This document shows, piece after piece, positions 26,231-37,284 of a stretch of DNA of 64,000 bases. The stretch is from Palsa-504 sp963705835 (GTDB taxonomy: Bacteria; Actinomycetota; Actinomycetes; Streptosporangiales; Streptosporangiaceae): the NCBI GenBank assembly GCA_963705835.1, contig CAVPLC010000050.1:1-64000 (forward strand), written 5' to 3'. The position numbers and the translations under genes are program-made. The notes beneath the pieces were generated by a model that had not been told where the DNA came from, ran no database searches, and worked only from the letters and a program-made list of their open reading frames with translations. Position 1 is the first letter of the stretch, and each line of letters opens with the position of its first letter.

Positions 26231-27135
26231 GCGCCGGTCCCTGGCAGCTTGACGCCGCCCTCGGTGAGGTCGACGGCAAGCTGGCGCCGTTCGGCGTCGG
26301 TGGCGGCCAGCAGCGGCAGCCGCACCGCCCCGCCCGGCTGGCCGAGCAGGTCAAGCGCGGCCTTGGTCATCACCGCGCCCTGGTTGCGGAACAGCCCGTC
26401 GTACACCGGCATGAGCTCGTAGTGGATCTGCCGGGCGCGGCTTGCGTCACCGGCGCCGAAGGCGTCGATCATCTCGTGCAGCCTGTCCCCCGCCACGTGG
26501 CCGACCACGCTGATGAAGCCGACGGCGCCGAGGGCGAGCCAGGGCAGGTTCAGCATGTCGGTGCCGCAGTAATAGACCAGGTCGGTGGCGGCCAGCACGT
26601 GCGACGTGGCGCCCGGGGCGTCCTTGGCGTCCTTGACGCCGATGATCCTGGGGTGGGCGGCCAGCCTGATCAGGGTCTCGCTGGCCACGGCGGCGCCGGT
26701 CCGGCCGGGGATGTCGTAGATGAGCATGGGCAGGCCGGTGGCGTCGGCGACCGCGGTGAAGTGGGCCTCGAGCGCCGGCTGCGGCGGCTTGTTGTAGTAG
26801 GGCGTCACGACCAGCAGGCCGTGGACTCCGGCTCGTTCGGCCGCCCGGGCCAGCTCGATGGTGTGCGAGGTGATGTTGGTGCCGACGCCGGCCACCACCT
26901 TGGCGCGGCTGCCTACCGCCTCGAGCACCGTCTTCAGCAAGCGTTCTTTTTCCGCATCGGTGGTGGTCGGCGCCTCCCCGGTGGTGCCGTTCACCACCAG
27001 CCCGTCGTTGCGCATGGCGGTGACCAGGTAGTCCGCGAGGCGGGCGGCCCCGTCGAAGTCAACGGCCCCGTCGGGGGTCATGGGCGTGATCATCGCCGTG
27101 ATCATCTGGCCAAAGGGCGCGGCGGGTGTCGTCAT
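26227..27135 (-). CDS. dapA: 4-hydroxy-tetrahydrodipicolinate synthase
   Basis: Class I aldolase of 302 residues that condenses pyruvate with aspartate semialdehyde in lysine and meso-diaminopimelate synthesis. Family markers are VNGTTGEAPT, LLVVTPYYNKP (catalytic tyrosine), YDIPGRTG and the Schiff-base lysine in IIGVKDAKDA. ATG 27135 is preceded by TAGCGT six bases upstream with no ribosome site, so the mRNA is probably leaderless. It is the first gene of the dapA-rnj operon. Confidence 0.95.
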   Translation of the reverse strand: MTTPAAPFGQMITAMITPMTPDGAVDFDGAARLADYLVTAMRNDGLVVNGTTGEAPTTTDAEKERLLKTVLEAVGSRAKVVAGVGTNITSHTIELARAAERAGVHGLLVVTPYYNKPPQPALEAHFTAVADATGLPMLIYDIPGRTGAAVASETLIRLAAHPRIIGVKDAKDAPGATSHVLAATDLVYYCGTDMLNLPWLALGAVGFISVVGHVAGDRLHEMIDAFGAGDASRARQIHYELMPVYDGLFRNQGAVMTKAALDLLGQPGGAVRLPLLAATDAERRQLAVDLTEGGVKLPGTGA

Positions 27136-27141
27136 ACCCGA

Positions 27142-27147
27142 ACGCTA
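27142..27147 (-). promoter_or_regulatory. -10 box of leaderless dapA
   Basis: TAGCGT on the minus strand ends six bases before the dapA ATG. There is no Shine-Dalgarno sequence in between. Confidence 0.5.
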
Positions 27148-27197
27148 CCCGCAACGAGGTGCGCAGAGTAGCCGGCTTACCGTCGCGCCGCTCAGAA

Positions 27198-27219
27198 ATC
27201 CCGCCACGCGGGGCGGGAT
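27198..27219 (-). terminator. Hairpin after FtsX-like permease gene
   Basis: ATCCCGCC (27198-27205) and GGCGGGAT (27212-27219) pair perfectly across a 6-base loop, followed on the minus strand by TTTCTGAG. It lies 16 bases beyond the stop of the permease gene at 27235 and upstream of dapA, a fitting place for transcription to end. Confidence 0.55.
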
Positions 27220-27234
27220 CGCGGTGGGTTCTTG

Positions 27235-29592
27235 CTAGCCCGCCGACGCCGCGGACCTGGGCCGCGGGCGGGCCGGGCCGGCCAGGTAACCGGAATCCGG
27301 GATCCTGGCGGTGCGGCGGGCCAGGAACAGCGCCGCGGCCGCGGCGATGGCCAGCGCGATGGCCACGATCTCGGCGACCGCCGTGACGGACAGCCCGGCG
27401 GCGATCCCCGAGCCGATGCCGCTCGTCTGGCCCTGCATGTTGATCAGCCGGGGCGCGATCACCAGGCCCGCCAGCGTCCCCGCGGTCACCCCGACCGCGG
27501 TGAGGATGGTCGCGTTGACCACCAGGGTGGCGATGACCTGGCGCGGAGTGAGCCCCATGGCCTTGAGCACGCCCACCTCGTGCAGGTGGTCGCGCAGTCC
27601 GACCACGGTCGCGGTCAGCAGGTTCGCCAATGCGATGACCGCCAGGATGACGACCGAGACCGCGATCACCACCAGCATGATCCCGAGCTGGCTGGCGGGA
27701 TTGGCGACCACCTGCACGTCGAGTGAGTCGTGCGACAGCTCGAGCAGGTGCGCGCGGGCCTCGGCCGGGGACACCCCGGGCTTGAGCACGAGGCTGTAAA
27801 ACGGCGGCGAGGCCGCCTCGGCCGCGGGCAGCGCGTCCAGCCCGAAGTCGAGGACGTCTCCGTTGTTGTCCGGCTCGATGGTCCGGCCGACGATATGCAA
27901 GATCACCGGCACGCCGTCGATCGTCGGCGAGATCCACGCCCCGACCTTGATGTGCATCAGGTCGAGGAAGCCCTGGCCCGCCACGGCCTCGTTGGCCGCG
28001 CCGAACAGCCGCCCCTGCACCGGCTGGAAGGGGTAGGGCCAGCCGGAGGTCCCCATCGCCCGCGCGGTGAAGGTGCCGTTGTCGCCCGGGAGCAGGGTGT
28101 CGAACTCGGCCCCCGGATACCACGCGAGCACCTGGTCATCGCGCGCGATGAGATCGGTCTCCTGCCCGGCGTCCAGGCCGCCCTGGCTCACCCTGAGCGC
28201 GGCGGCGAGGCCGATCTTCCCCGGGTCGCTGGAGAATCCGTCAATGGTCGACCAGCACGTCAGCGCGATCGTGATCATCACCATCGGGATGGCGAGCCCG
28301 ACCACGGTCAGCACGGCGGGCAGCCGCCGGGTCAGTGAGTCCCTGGCCCCGAGGACCAGGGGCGGCGGCAGGTGGACGAGCAGGCCGAGCCGTGACACCA
28401 GGGACAGGTGACCGCGCGGCGGGCTCGGCTGGACCACCGCCACCGGCGACACCTTGCCCGCCCGCCACGCCGGGATGACCGTGGCGACCGCCACGGTGAG
28501 CACGGTGCCGACGGCGATCAGCGCCATCCAGGAGCCGGACAGCGGCCCGAGGCTCACCGGCGTGCCGTCGGGCGGCCGGATGAACTCCGGCGAGGTCGCC
28601 ACCTGGGCGACGGCCAGCCCGAGCCCGGCCCCGGCCGCGCCGAGCAAGGTCTGCTCGGCCAGCAGCATCCGCACCACCTGCCCCGGGGTGAACCCGAGGG
28701 CCTTCAGCATCGCGATGTCCTGACGCTGCACCAGGACCCGGCCCGCGGTGACGTTCGCGATGGCGCACGGGGCGGCCACCAGGGCGATGATGCCGAACAA
28801 GGCGAGAAGCAGCCCCAGCAGCCGGTCGTTGCTCGTCATCGACTGCTTGACCTGCTGCCAGGTGGAGTAGCGCTGCACCGCTGACGCCGAGTTCTGGTCC
28901 GGGCCGTTGTACAGGTTCCAGATGGTCTGCACGACCTGGCCGGTGGCCACGGCGGAGTTGTCGTCCAGCCGCAGGCCGACGACCTCCTCGGTCTCGCTCG
29001 CGTTCGGTTCGACCTTGGTGAGCAGCCGTTGCTGCACCCAGATCAGGCCCGGCGTCCACTGCGGGTAGAAGCCCTGGTCGGCGGTGTCCGCGAGGCCGAT
29101 CACCCGCATGGGCACCTCGGTGCCGTCGATGCCGTCCACGGTGATCGTCTCCCCCACCCCGACGTGCACGGCGGCGGCGAACGACGCTTCGAGGACGGCA
29201 CCGTTCGGGGCCGAGGACCGCAGCCAGGAGCCGGCCACGACGAGCGGCGCGGAGATGGCCGGCAGGGCGGGGGTCATGGCCCGCAGCTCCACCGGTGAGC
29301 GCACCGGGCGCTGCTCGAGCGTGGCCGAGGCAGCCTGGTAAGGCGGGGCGACCGCCTGGACTCCCGGCATCGACTGCAGGTCGCGGGTGTCGGTTCCGTT
29401 GGTGAAGTAGATCAGCGCGTCCGCGCCGTGGGTCCGGTCGAACAGCTGCTGCCAGGGGTTGAGGGCGCCCTGGAGGAGCACGGTGGCCAAGGACAGCGCG
29501 GCCACCACCCCGGCGACGACGCCGACGGTGAGCAGCGCCTGGCCGCGGCGGGCGCGCAGGTCCGCGCGCGCCCATCGCAGCGTGCCCCGCAT
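27235..29592 (-). CDS. FtsX/MacB-type ABC transporter permease
   Basis: Membrane subunit of 785 residues with the duplicated FtsX layout. There is an N-terminal helix (ALLTVGVVAGVVAALSLATV), a large extracytoplasmic domain, and three-helix bundles around residues 255-390 and 650-760, each with the FtsX core (for example AMLKALGFTPGQVVRMLLAEQ cut here as ALGFTPGQVV, and KAMGLTPRQVIATL). Such proteins move lipids or peptides across the membrane, or transmit ATP-driven motion to surface partners. It is third in an operon of PadR regulator, ATPase and permease, and lies 13 bases after the ATPase gene. Substrate is unknown. Confidence 0.88.
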   Translation of the reverse strand: MRGTLRWARADLRARRGQALLTVGVVAGVVAALSLATVLLQGALNPWQQLFDRTHGADALIYFTNGTDTRDLQSMPGVQAVAPPYQAASATLEQRPVRSPVELRAMTPALPAISAPLVVAGSWLRSSAPNGAVLEASFAAAVHVGVGETITVDGIDGTEVPMRVIGLADTADQGFYPQWTPGLIWVQQRLLTKVEPNASETEEVVGLRLDDNSAVATGQVVQTIWNLYNGPDQNSASAVQRYSTWQQVKQSMTSNDRLLGLLLALFGIIALVAAPCAIANVTAGRVLVQRQDIAMLKALGFTPGQVVRMLLAEQTLLGAAGAGLGLAVAQVATSPEFIRPPDGTPVSLGPLSGSWMALIAVGTVLTVAVATVIPAWRAGKVSPVAVVQPSPPRGHLSLVSRLGLLVHLPPPLVLGARDSLTRRLPAVLTVVGLAIPMVMITIALTCWSTIDGFSSDPGKIGLAAALRVSQGGLDAGQETDLIARDDQVLAWYPGAEFDTLLPGDNGTFTARAMGTSGWPYPFQPVQGRLFGAANEAVAGQGFLDLMHIKVGAWISPTIDGVPVILHIVGRTIEPDNNGDVLDFGLDALPAAEAASPPFYSLVLKPGVSPAEARAHLLELSHDSLDVQVVANPASQLGIMLVVIAVSVVILAVIALANLLTATVVGLRDHLHEVGVLKAMGLTPRQVIATLVVNATILTAVGVTAGTLAGLVIAPRLINMQGQTSGIGSGIAAGLSVTAVAEIVAIALAIAAAAALFLARRTARIPDSGYLAGPARPRPRSAASAG

Positions 29593-29605
29593 CGGCCCGG
29601 ACCCC

Positions 29606-30412
<807 letters not shown>

Positions 30413-30416
<4 letters not shown>

Positions 30417-30919
30417 ACGAGTTCCTCCTGGCATCGTTCCAGCCAGTCGAGGTCCGCCTGCAGGTGGAGGACGGCGCCCTCGATCAGGAGCCGGGATGTC
30501 GTGTCGGCCGGGTCGGTCTCGGCCTGCAGTTCGATCAGGTTACGCATGATGCGGAGATAATGCCTGCGCTGGGAATTCATGAGTTCCATCCGATCGGCCA
30601 GTCCCGCCATCGGTGCCAGGATCAGCTTAATGAAGAACTCGTCGCGGATGCGGGGTCCGTCGCTCGGCTCCTCGACCCAGGCGCGCACCGCCTCGCGGCC
30701 CGTGGCCGTGAGCTCGTAGACGCGCTTGTTGGGCCGGGTGGTCTGCTCCACGTCCTCGCTGCGCACGAGTCCGTCCTGCTCGAGGCGTTTGAGGGTGACG
30801 TAGATCTGGCCGATGTTCGGCGACGGATACGCCTGCCCGAAGGTCTGCTCCAGGGCGACCTTGAGCTCGTAGCCGTGGGCCGGCTCCTTGGCGAGCAGGG
30901 CCAGCAAGGGCTGCCGCAC
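30413..30919 (-). CDS. PadR-family transcriptional regulator
   Basis: Winged-helix repressor of 168 residues. The N-terminal domain has the PadR pattern: LLALLAKEPAHGYELKVAL, PNIGQIYVTLKRLEQDGLV and RVYELTATGREAV. A C-terminal helical dimerisation domain (about 100-165) follows. PadR proteins next to MacB/FtsX-type transporters usually repress their own operon until a toxic compound or antibiotic binds. The GTG start has GGAGG nine bases upstream. It is the first gene of the operon and overlaps the ATPase gene by four bases. Confidence 0.9.
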
Positions 30920-31084
30920 GTTCCCGTCACCTCCATGGGCCCCCTGGCCCGCACTCTGGTTTATCGCTGTCGATCACAGGTAGGTACGTCGGCGGAGAGC
31001 GCAACTCCGCAGGTGGCTACCGTCCTCCGGGACCTGGCTCGGCCGGGGACCGGCGCCGCGAATCATGTCGGACTCGTTATGTAA

Positions 31085-31118
31085 CGCTGTTGACATATAT
31101 CTAACAGCGGTGCATAAC
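31085..31118 (+). promoter_or_regulatory. Promoter with overlapping dyad operator
   Basis: TTGACA at 31090-31095 and CATAAC at 31113-31118 with a 17-base spacer form a plausible sigma-70 type promoter for the binding-protein gene at 31167. A 25-base inverted repeat, CGCTGTT (31085-31091) and AACAGCG (31103-31109), covers the -35 element. A repressor bound there would block transcription. No regulator gene lies beside this operon. Confidence 0.6.
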
Positions 31119-31166
31119 ATGCATGTACGAATCCTACACGGCTTTTGGTTTCAGCTGGAGGCCTGC

Positions 31167-32444
31167 ATGAGACGTGCGATGCCAGGTATCGCAGTCGTCG
31201 CTGCGGGACTCTTGCTCACCGCGGGGTGCTCGTCGGGTGGCGCGTCCGGCGGGGCTCCCGCGACGAACGGGATCGGCCCGATCACCTTCGCCATCGGCAA
31301 GGACAACTCCGGCTGGCTGCAGGACGTGATCACCAGGTGGGACAAGCGCTATCCCAACCAGAAGGTCACCCTGCTGCTGTTGCCCGAGGCGGCCAACGGG
31401 CAGCTGGCCCAGCTGGTCTCGAACCTCCAGGCCAAGAGCAACGAATATGACGTCATCGACATGGACGTCATCTGGACCGCGGAATTCGCCTCGAACGGCT
31501 GGATCATACCGCTGCCGGAGAGCCAGTTCCCGCTGGGTGAGTTCCTCAGGCCAGCCGTGGATACCGCCATGTACCAGGGCCGGCTGTACGCGGTGCCCGA
31601 TTACAGCAACGCCGATGTCCTTTACTACCGCAAGGACATCCTGGCCAAGGCGGGCCAGCAGCCTCCCAAGACCTGGGTTCAACTGCAACGGCTCGCCGAG
31701 ACGGTGGCGCCGCGTTACGGACTGTACGGATACGCGGGCACGTTCGCCCCGTACGAGGGGCTCACGGTCGACTTCGCCGGGGCCGTTCAGTCGGCCGGGG
31801 GATCGATCCTCTCTCCGGAAGGCACCAAGGTCACGGTCGATTCGCCCCAGGCGCTCCACGGGCTGGAGTTCCTGGTCAGCGGATTCGAGCAAGGCTGGAT
31901 CCCCAAGGTCGCGCTCACCTACGAGGAGGAGTCCTCTCAGGCCGCGTTCGAGGCGGGCAAGTTCTTGTTCCTCGACAACTGGCCCGACGTCCACGCGGCG
32001 CTGTCCGTGCCCGGCCCGCAGAACAAGGTCTACGGGAAGGTCGGGATCGCACCGCTACCTGGCCCGGACGGCCCAGGCTCCAGCTCGCTGGGCGGGGCCA
32101 ACCTGGCGATCAGCGCGTTCTCCCAGCACCAGCAGACCGCGCTGAACTTCATCAAGTACATGACCAACGAGGCCAACGAGATGCGGATGCTGGAGCAGGG
32201 GTCGTTCCCGCCGGTCTGGACCCAGCTCTACACCGACAAGAGCCTGCGGCATAGCTATCCCTATCTCCCCGTAATCGAACAGGCCATCAACTCGGCCCAG
32301 CCACGCCCGGCGATCACCAACTACGACCAGGCCAGCCTGGTCATCTCCAGCGCGGTGTACGAGGCCCTGACCCGCCAGAAACAACCACAGCAGGCCCTCG
32401 AGGAAATGGCCGGGCAGCTGGCTCAGATCATCCGCGACGGCTGA
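31167..32444 (+). CDS. Sugar-binding lipoprotein, CUT1, first of two
   Basis: Extracellular solute-binding protein, 425 residues. The signal peptide ends in lipobox LLTAGC and a Gly/Ser/Ala linker. The MalE-like body includes YDVIDMDVIWTAEFASNGW, LYAVPDYSNADVLYYRKD and FLFLDNWPDVHAAL. The layout is close to trehalose/maltose-binding LpqY-ThuE proteins, but the substrate is not certain. ATG 31167 has GGAG six bases upstream; the ORF's earlier start has no support. A hairpin follows at 32484-32516, so this protein may be transcribed apart from the second binding protein. Confidence 0.9.
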   Translation: MRRAMPGIAVVAAGLLLTAGCSSGGASGGAPATNGIGPITFAIGKDNSGWLQDVITRWDKRYPNQKVTLLLLPEAANGQLAQLVSNLQAKSNEYDVIDMDVIWTAEFASNGWIIPLPESQFPLGEFLRPAVDTAMYQGRLYAVPDYSNADVLYYRKDILAKAGQQPPKTWVQLQRLAETVAPRYGLYGYAGTFAPYEGLTVDFAGAVQSAGGSILSPEGTKVTVDSPQALHGLEFLVSGFEQGWIPKVALTYEEESSQAAFEAGKFLFLDNWPDVHAALSVPGPQNKVYGKVGIAPLPGPDGPGSSSLGGANLAISAFSQHQQTALNFIKYMTNEANEMRMLEQGSFPPVWTQLYTDKSLRHSYPYLPVIEQAINSAQPRPAITNYDQASLVISSAVYEALTRQKQPQQALEEMAGQLAQIIRDG

Positions 32445-32483
32445 AATCCGCCATGGCCGTTACCGAGAGGACCTCGCCACCGC

Positions 32484-32516
32484 CGGGGCTGACCGCACGG
32501 GGGTCGGCCAGCCCCG
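32484..32516 (+). terminator. Hairpin after first binding-protein gene
   Basis: CGGGGCTGACCG (32484-32495) pairs with CGGCCAGCCCCG (32505-32516) at 11 of 12 positions over a 9-base loop, 40 bases after the stop. No T-run follows. It probably ends or attenuates transcription before the next binding-protein gene. Confidence 0.55.
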
Positions 32517-32596
32517 CACACACCCTTAGGCCGCTCGGGTTCCCCCGAGTGCTATTACATAGAGTCACAGATCCACTACATTAAGTGGGAGGAAGC

Positions 32597-33997
32597 ATGG
32601 GACGCGCAGGATCGCGCAGACATCCAGCAAGACGCTATCTCAGGAGCTGGCAGTTCGCCGCCCTGGTCGGGGCGGTCGGCGCGCTCGCCGCAGCCGGCTG
32701 CAGCAGCAGCAGCACTAGTGGCAGTACCGGCAGCGTCAACACCACGAGCGCGAGCGCTCCGGCGTCGGCCGGGGCGGCGCCCGGTAACGCGACGTCGGGC
32801 ACCGTCAACTGGTGGGCCAGCCCGATCAACACCAGCGGCACGGACGTCCGCACGGTGCTGATCAGCGATTTCGAGAAGGCGTACCCGAACATCCACGTAT
32901 CGCTGACCTCGGCGCCGACGAGCACCGACACCAACCGGGCCACGCTGGTCACGGATATCTCGGGCGGGTCATCCACGCCGGACGTGTTCATGGGCGACGT
33001 GATCTGGCCGGCCCAGTTCGGCGCGCACCAGCTCGCGGTGCCGCTGTCGAACTACCTGCCGCAGTCGTACTGGGCGCAGTTCGCGCCCGGGCTGGTGCAG
33101 GGCGCCACGTACAACAGCAAGATCTACGGCTCGCCGCTGTTCGAGGACCAGGGGTTCCTGTACTACCGCAAGGACCTGCTGACCAAGGAGAACCTGCCGG
33201 TGCCCAAGACCTGGGAGCAGCTGGTGTCCGATTCGGAGACGCTGCAGAAGGCCGGGCTGGTCAAGTACGGCTACGTCTGGCAGGGCGCCTCGTACGAGGG
33301 CCTGACGTGCAACTACATGGAGTTCCTGACCGACGCCGGCGGTACGCCGACCAACAGCGGCTACACCTCGGCCAGCCTGAACTCCGCGGCCTCGGTCAAG
33401 GCGGTCACGTTCATGCGGTCGCTGGTCACCACTGGGGTCAGCCCGGCGGCGGTGAGCACGTTCCAGGAGGCGCAGGCGATGTCGACCTTTGGCTCCGGGC
33501 AGGCCGCGTTCCTGCGCAACTGGGACTACGCGTACGCCACTTCGCAGGTGGCGGGATCCCCGACCGTCGGCAAGGTCGGCGTGGCGCCGCTGCCCACGTT
33601 CGCCGGCCAGTCCTACCCCGGGTACTCCAACATCGGCGGCTGGAACCTGTACATCAACCCGCACAGCAAGAACATCGCCGCCGACCTGACCTTCATCAAG
33701 TGGATGGCCAGCACGCAGGCCCAGACGGACCTCGCCACGGTGTCCTCGTCGATCCCGACCGTGGAGTCGGTGCGGACCTCGCCCGCGATAATCGCCAAGA
33801 GCCCGGTGCTGGCCACGGTGCCGCAGACCCGGCTGATCCCGCGGCCCGCGGGCACGCCGAACTACCCGCAGCTGTCCAGCGCGATCTACCAGAACGTGAA
33901 CGCGGCGCTGGCCGGCTCGACCTCACCGTCGGCGGCCCTGGGGGCCGCCCAATCGGCCGCGAATACGGCCTTGTCTAGCTCGGCCGGCGGACTGTAA
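32597..33997 (+). CDS. Sugar-binding lipoprotein, CUT1, second of two
   Basis: Extracellular solute-binding protein, 466 residues, with an extended basic N-region (RRHPARRYLR), a lipobox LAAAGC and a long Ser/Thr/Gly linker. The body includes STPDVFMGDVIWPAQFGAHQ, GSPLFEDQGFLYYRKDLL and AAFLRNWDYAYA. It is clearly homologous to the protein encoded just upstream (same MxDVIW, LYYRKD and LxNWD positions), so the pair arose by duplication. The start is ATG 32597 with GGGAGGA just upstream. It is separated from the permease genes by the 34012-34055 hairpin. Confidence 0.9.
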   Translation: MGRAGSRRHPARRYLRSWQFAALVGAVGALAAAGCSSSSTSGSTGSVNTTSASAPASAGAAPGNATSGTVNWWASPINTSGTDVRTVLISDFEKAYPNIHVSLTSAPTSTDTNRATLVTDISGGSSTPDVFMGDVIWPAQFGAHQLAVPLSNYLPQSYWAQFAPGLVQGATYNSKIYGSPLFEDQGFLYYRKDLLTKENLPVPKTWEQLVSDSETLQKAGLVKYGYVWQGASYEGLTCNYMEFLTDAGGTPTNSGYTSASLNSAASVKAVTFMRSLVTTGVSPAAVSTFQEAQAMSTFGSGQAAFLRNWDYAYATSQVAGSPTVGKVGVAPLPTFAGQSYPGYSNIGGWNLYINPHSKNIAADLTFIKWMASTQAQTDLATVSSSIPTVESVRTSPAIIAKSPVLATVPQTRLIPRPAGTPNYPQLSSAIYQNVNAALAGSTSPSAALGAAQSAANTALSSSAGGL

Positions 33998-34011
33998 CCA
34001 GGCCCGCCGGT

Positions 34012-34055
34012 GCCCAGGGCCAGCAGGCTTTCCGTAACGCCTACTGGCCCTGGGC
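34012..34055 (+). terminator. 12-bp perfect hairpin before permease genes
   Basis: GCCCAGGGCCAG (34012-34023) and CTGGCCCTGGGC (34044-34055) are exact complements with a 20-base loop. The hairpin starts 15 bases after the second binding-protein stop and ends 70 bases before the permease ATG. As in the first operon, it likely lets the binding protein be made in excess. Confidence 0.75.
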
Positions 34056-34125
34056 GGCCTTCCGTGCTACGAAGATCTCGTGAGCTGGCCGCGGTGAACT
34101 CCTGCCCGGCACGAAGGGGTGACCA

Positions 34126-35079
34126 ATGACCACCATCTCTGGTACCGCCGAACCAGTTCAGGCGACCACGCCCCTGGTCGGCCGCCCGGACGTCAACCGT
34201 AAACGGCTGGCCCGGCTGGGCTGGGCCTTCTCCGCTCCCGCCCTCATCTTCGTGGCGGCCGTCACCATCTTCCCGATCATCTACTCGGTGGTGATGAGCT
34301 TCTCGAACGTGACGGTGACGGGCAACGGCACCAGCCTGAACGGCTTCACGGGCAACAACTACTCGATTGTGCTCCGCAACTCGACCTGGCACTACGCGCT
34401 CGGCTTCACGATCGTGTACACGGCCATCACGGTGCTGGTCGAACTGGTGATCGGCACGCTGATCGCGCTGGTGCTCCAGCGCCTGACCGCGGGGCGCGGC
34501 GCGATGATGGCCCTGCTGCTGCTCCCCTGGTCGATGATCACCGTGATCAACGCCGAACTGTGGCTGTACATCTACAACGGGGTCTACGGCGTGGCCGACG
34601 CCATCTTGAACGCCGTCGGCCTCGGCCACCCGAACATCCTCGGCCAGAACACTTCCGCCATCATCGCGCTGATGATCGCCGACATCTGGAAGACCACCCC
34701 GTTCGTGGCCATCATCGTGCTGGCCGGCCTGATAATAATCCCCGGCGACCTCTACGAGGCGGCCGAGGTGGACGGGTCGTCGGGCTGGTCCACGTTCTGG
34801 CGGATCACCGTCCCGCTACTACGAAATACCCTGGCCCTGGCCGTGCTGTTCCGCGTGCTGCAGGCCTTCGGGCTGTTCGACCTGCCGTACGTCATGACCA
34901 ACGGCGGGCCCGGCACGGCGACCACATCGCTGGCCATCCTCGGCTACAAGGCGATATTCCAGAACCTTGACTACGGAACCGGCGCGGCGGTGGCCACGAC
35001 CACCGCGCTGCTGGTGCTGCTCGGCTGCCTGGTCTCGCTGCGAGCCTTCAGGGTCCAGGTCGGAAGGGAGGGAACGTGA
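34126..35079 (+). CDS. Sugar ABC transporter permease, MalF-like
   Basis: Membrane subunit of 317 residues with six helices; the first is APALIFVAAVTIFPIIYSVV. The EAA loop reads YEAAEVDGSSGWSTFWRI. The downstream part has LPYVMTNGGPGTATTSLA, typical of MalF/UgpA-like CUT1 permeases. ATG 34126 has GAAGGGG upstream. It pairs with the MalG-like protein at 35079, whose start overlaps its stop. Together with the ATPase at 36047 it makes a complete importer. Confidence 0.93.
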   Translation: MTTISGTAEPVQATTPLVGRPDVNRKRLARLGWAFSAPALIFVAAVTIFPIIYSVVMSFSNVTVTGNGTSLNGFTGNNYSIVLRNSTWHYALGFTIVYTAITVLVELVIGTLIALVLQRLTAGRGAMMALLLLPWSMITVINAELWLYIYNGVYGVADAILNAVGLGHPNILGQNTSAIIALMIADIWKTTPFVAIIVLAGLIIIPGDLYEAAEVDGSSGWSTFWRITVPLLRNTLALAVLFRVLQAFGLFDLPYVMTNGGPGTATTSLAILGYKAIFQNLDYGTGAAVATTTALLVLLGCLVSLRAFRVQVGREGT

Positions 35080-35915
35080 TGGAAAGGCGCAAGCACGGCT
35101 GGCGCCGGGTCTTCAACGGCGTCAACCTCTCGACGTTCTTCGTCGTGCTGTTCGTCGGGCTGCCGCTGTACTGGCTGATCATCTCCAGCTTCAAGGAGCC
35201 GCCCGCCCTGGGGGCCAGCCCGCCGCAGTACTGGCCGAACCCGTGGACCGGCGCCAACTACTCCCAGGCCTTCAAGCAGTACGACTTCGGCTCGTACTTC
35301 CTCCACTCGGTGATCGTGACGCTCGTCGCCACGGCGCTGGTGCTGTTCCTCGGGACGATGGCCGGGTACGCGCTGGGCAGGCTGCCGATGCGGGGGAAGT
35401 TCAGCCTGATGGTGACGCTGCTGATGATCTCGCTGTTCCCGGAGATCGCGGTGGTCGCGCCGCTGTACTCGCTGCTGGACACCCTCGGCTGGCTGAACAG
35501 CTACCAGGCGCTGATCATCCCGTACACGGCGTTCTTCCTGCCGTTCGCCATCTGGATCCTGCGCAACTACATGCTCGGCATCCCCAAGGAGATGGAGGAG
35601 ACGGCCCGGATCGACGGGGCCGGGCCGATACGGACGGTGTGGTCGGTCATCCTGCCGATGGCCCTGCCGGGCGTGTTCACGGCCGCCATCTTCACCTTCA
35701 CCGCGGCCTGGACCGAGTTCTTGATGGCGCTCACCTTCAACATCAACCTCAAGACGATTCCGGTCGGCATCTCGACGTTCGGCTCCGCGAACGAGGTCCC
35801 GTTCGGGACCATCTTCGCCGCCAGCGTGGTGGCGGTGGTCCCCATCGGCATCCTGGTGTTCATCTTCCGCAGGTTCGTGATCTCCGGCCTGACCTCGGGC
35901 GCGGTGAAGGGGTGA
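35079..35915 (+). CDS. Sugar ABC transporter permease, MalG-like
   Basis: Membrane subunit of 278 residues. It has helix 1 FFVVLFVGLPLYWLIISSF, the MalG loop NYSQAFKQYDFGSYFLHS, an EAA loop EETARIDGAGPIRTVW and the ending SGLTSGAVKG. ATG 35079 is seven bases after GGGAGG and is preferred to GTG 35076, which would be only four bases away. The gene overlaps the MalF-like stop. The ATPase gene follows after 131 bases. Confidence 0.92.
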   Translation: MERRKHGWRRVFNGVNLSTFFVVLFVGLPLYWLIISSFKEPPALGASPPQYWPNPWTGANYSQAFKQYDFGSYFLHSVIVTLVATALVLFLGTMAGYALGRLPMRGKFSLMVTLLMISLFPEIAVVAPLYSLLDTLGWLNSYQALIIPYTAFFLPFAIWILRNYMLGIPKEMEETARIDGAGPIRTVWSVILPMALPGVFTAAIFTFTAAWTEFLMALTFNINLKTIPVGISTFGSANEVPFGTIFAASVVAVVPIGILVFIFRRFVISGLTSGAVKG

Positions 35916-36046
35916 GCGCGTCCAGGCGGGCCGCCCGGGATCCGGGGGGGTTCCCGGGGTCTTCGGGACCCGGCCCGGCAGGCCGCTATCATCCGAGCAA
36001 GCACGGCCCAGCACAGCAAGCACGGCCAGCCCGGTAAGGAGGCATG

Positions 36047-37204
<1,158 letters not shown>

Positions 37205-37221
37205 CCGCCGCCCCCTACCGT

Positions 37222-37259
37222 CGCGAGGGCGCTCCCGGTGAACAGGGAGCGCCCTCGCG
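37222..37259 (+). terminator. 15-bp perfect hairpin after ATPase gene
   Basis: CGCGAGGGCGCTCCC (37222-37236) and GGGAGCGCCCTCGCG (37245-37259) pair completely across an 8-base loop. It begins 18 bases after the ATPase stop and ends 25 bases before the kinase ATG. It lacks a T-run, but it is the strongest terminator-like structure in the window. Confidence 0.8.
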
Positions 37260-37284
37260 GCCAGGCTCGGCCGGCGCGCGGGCC

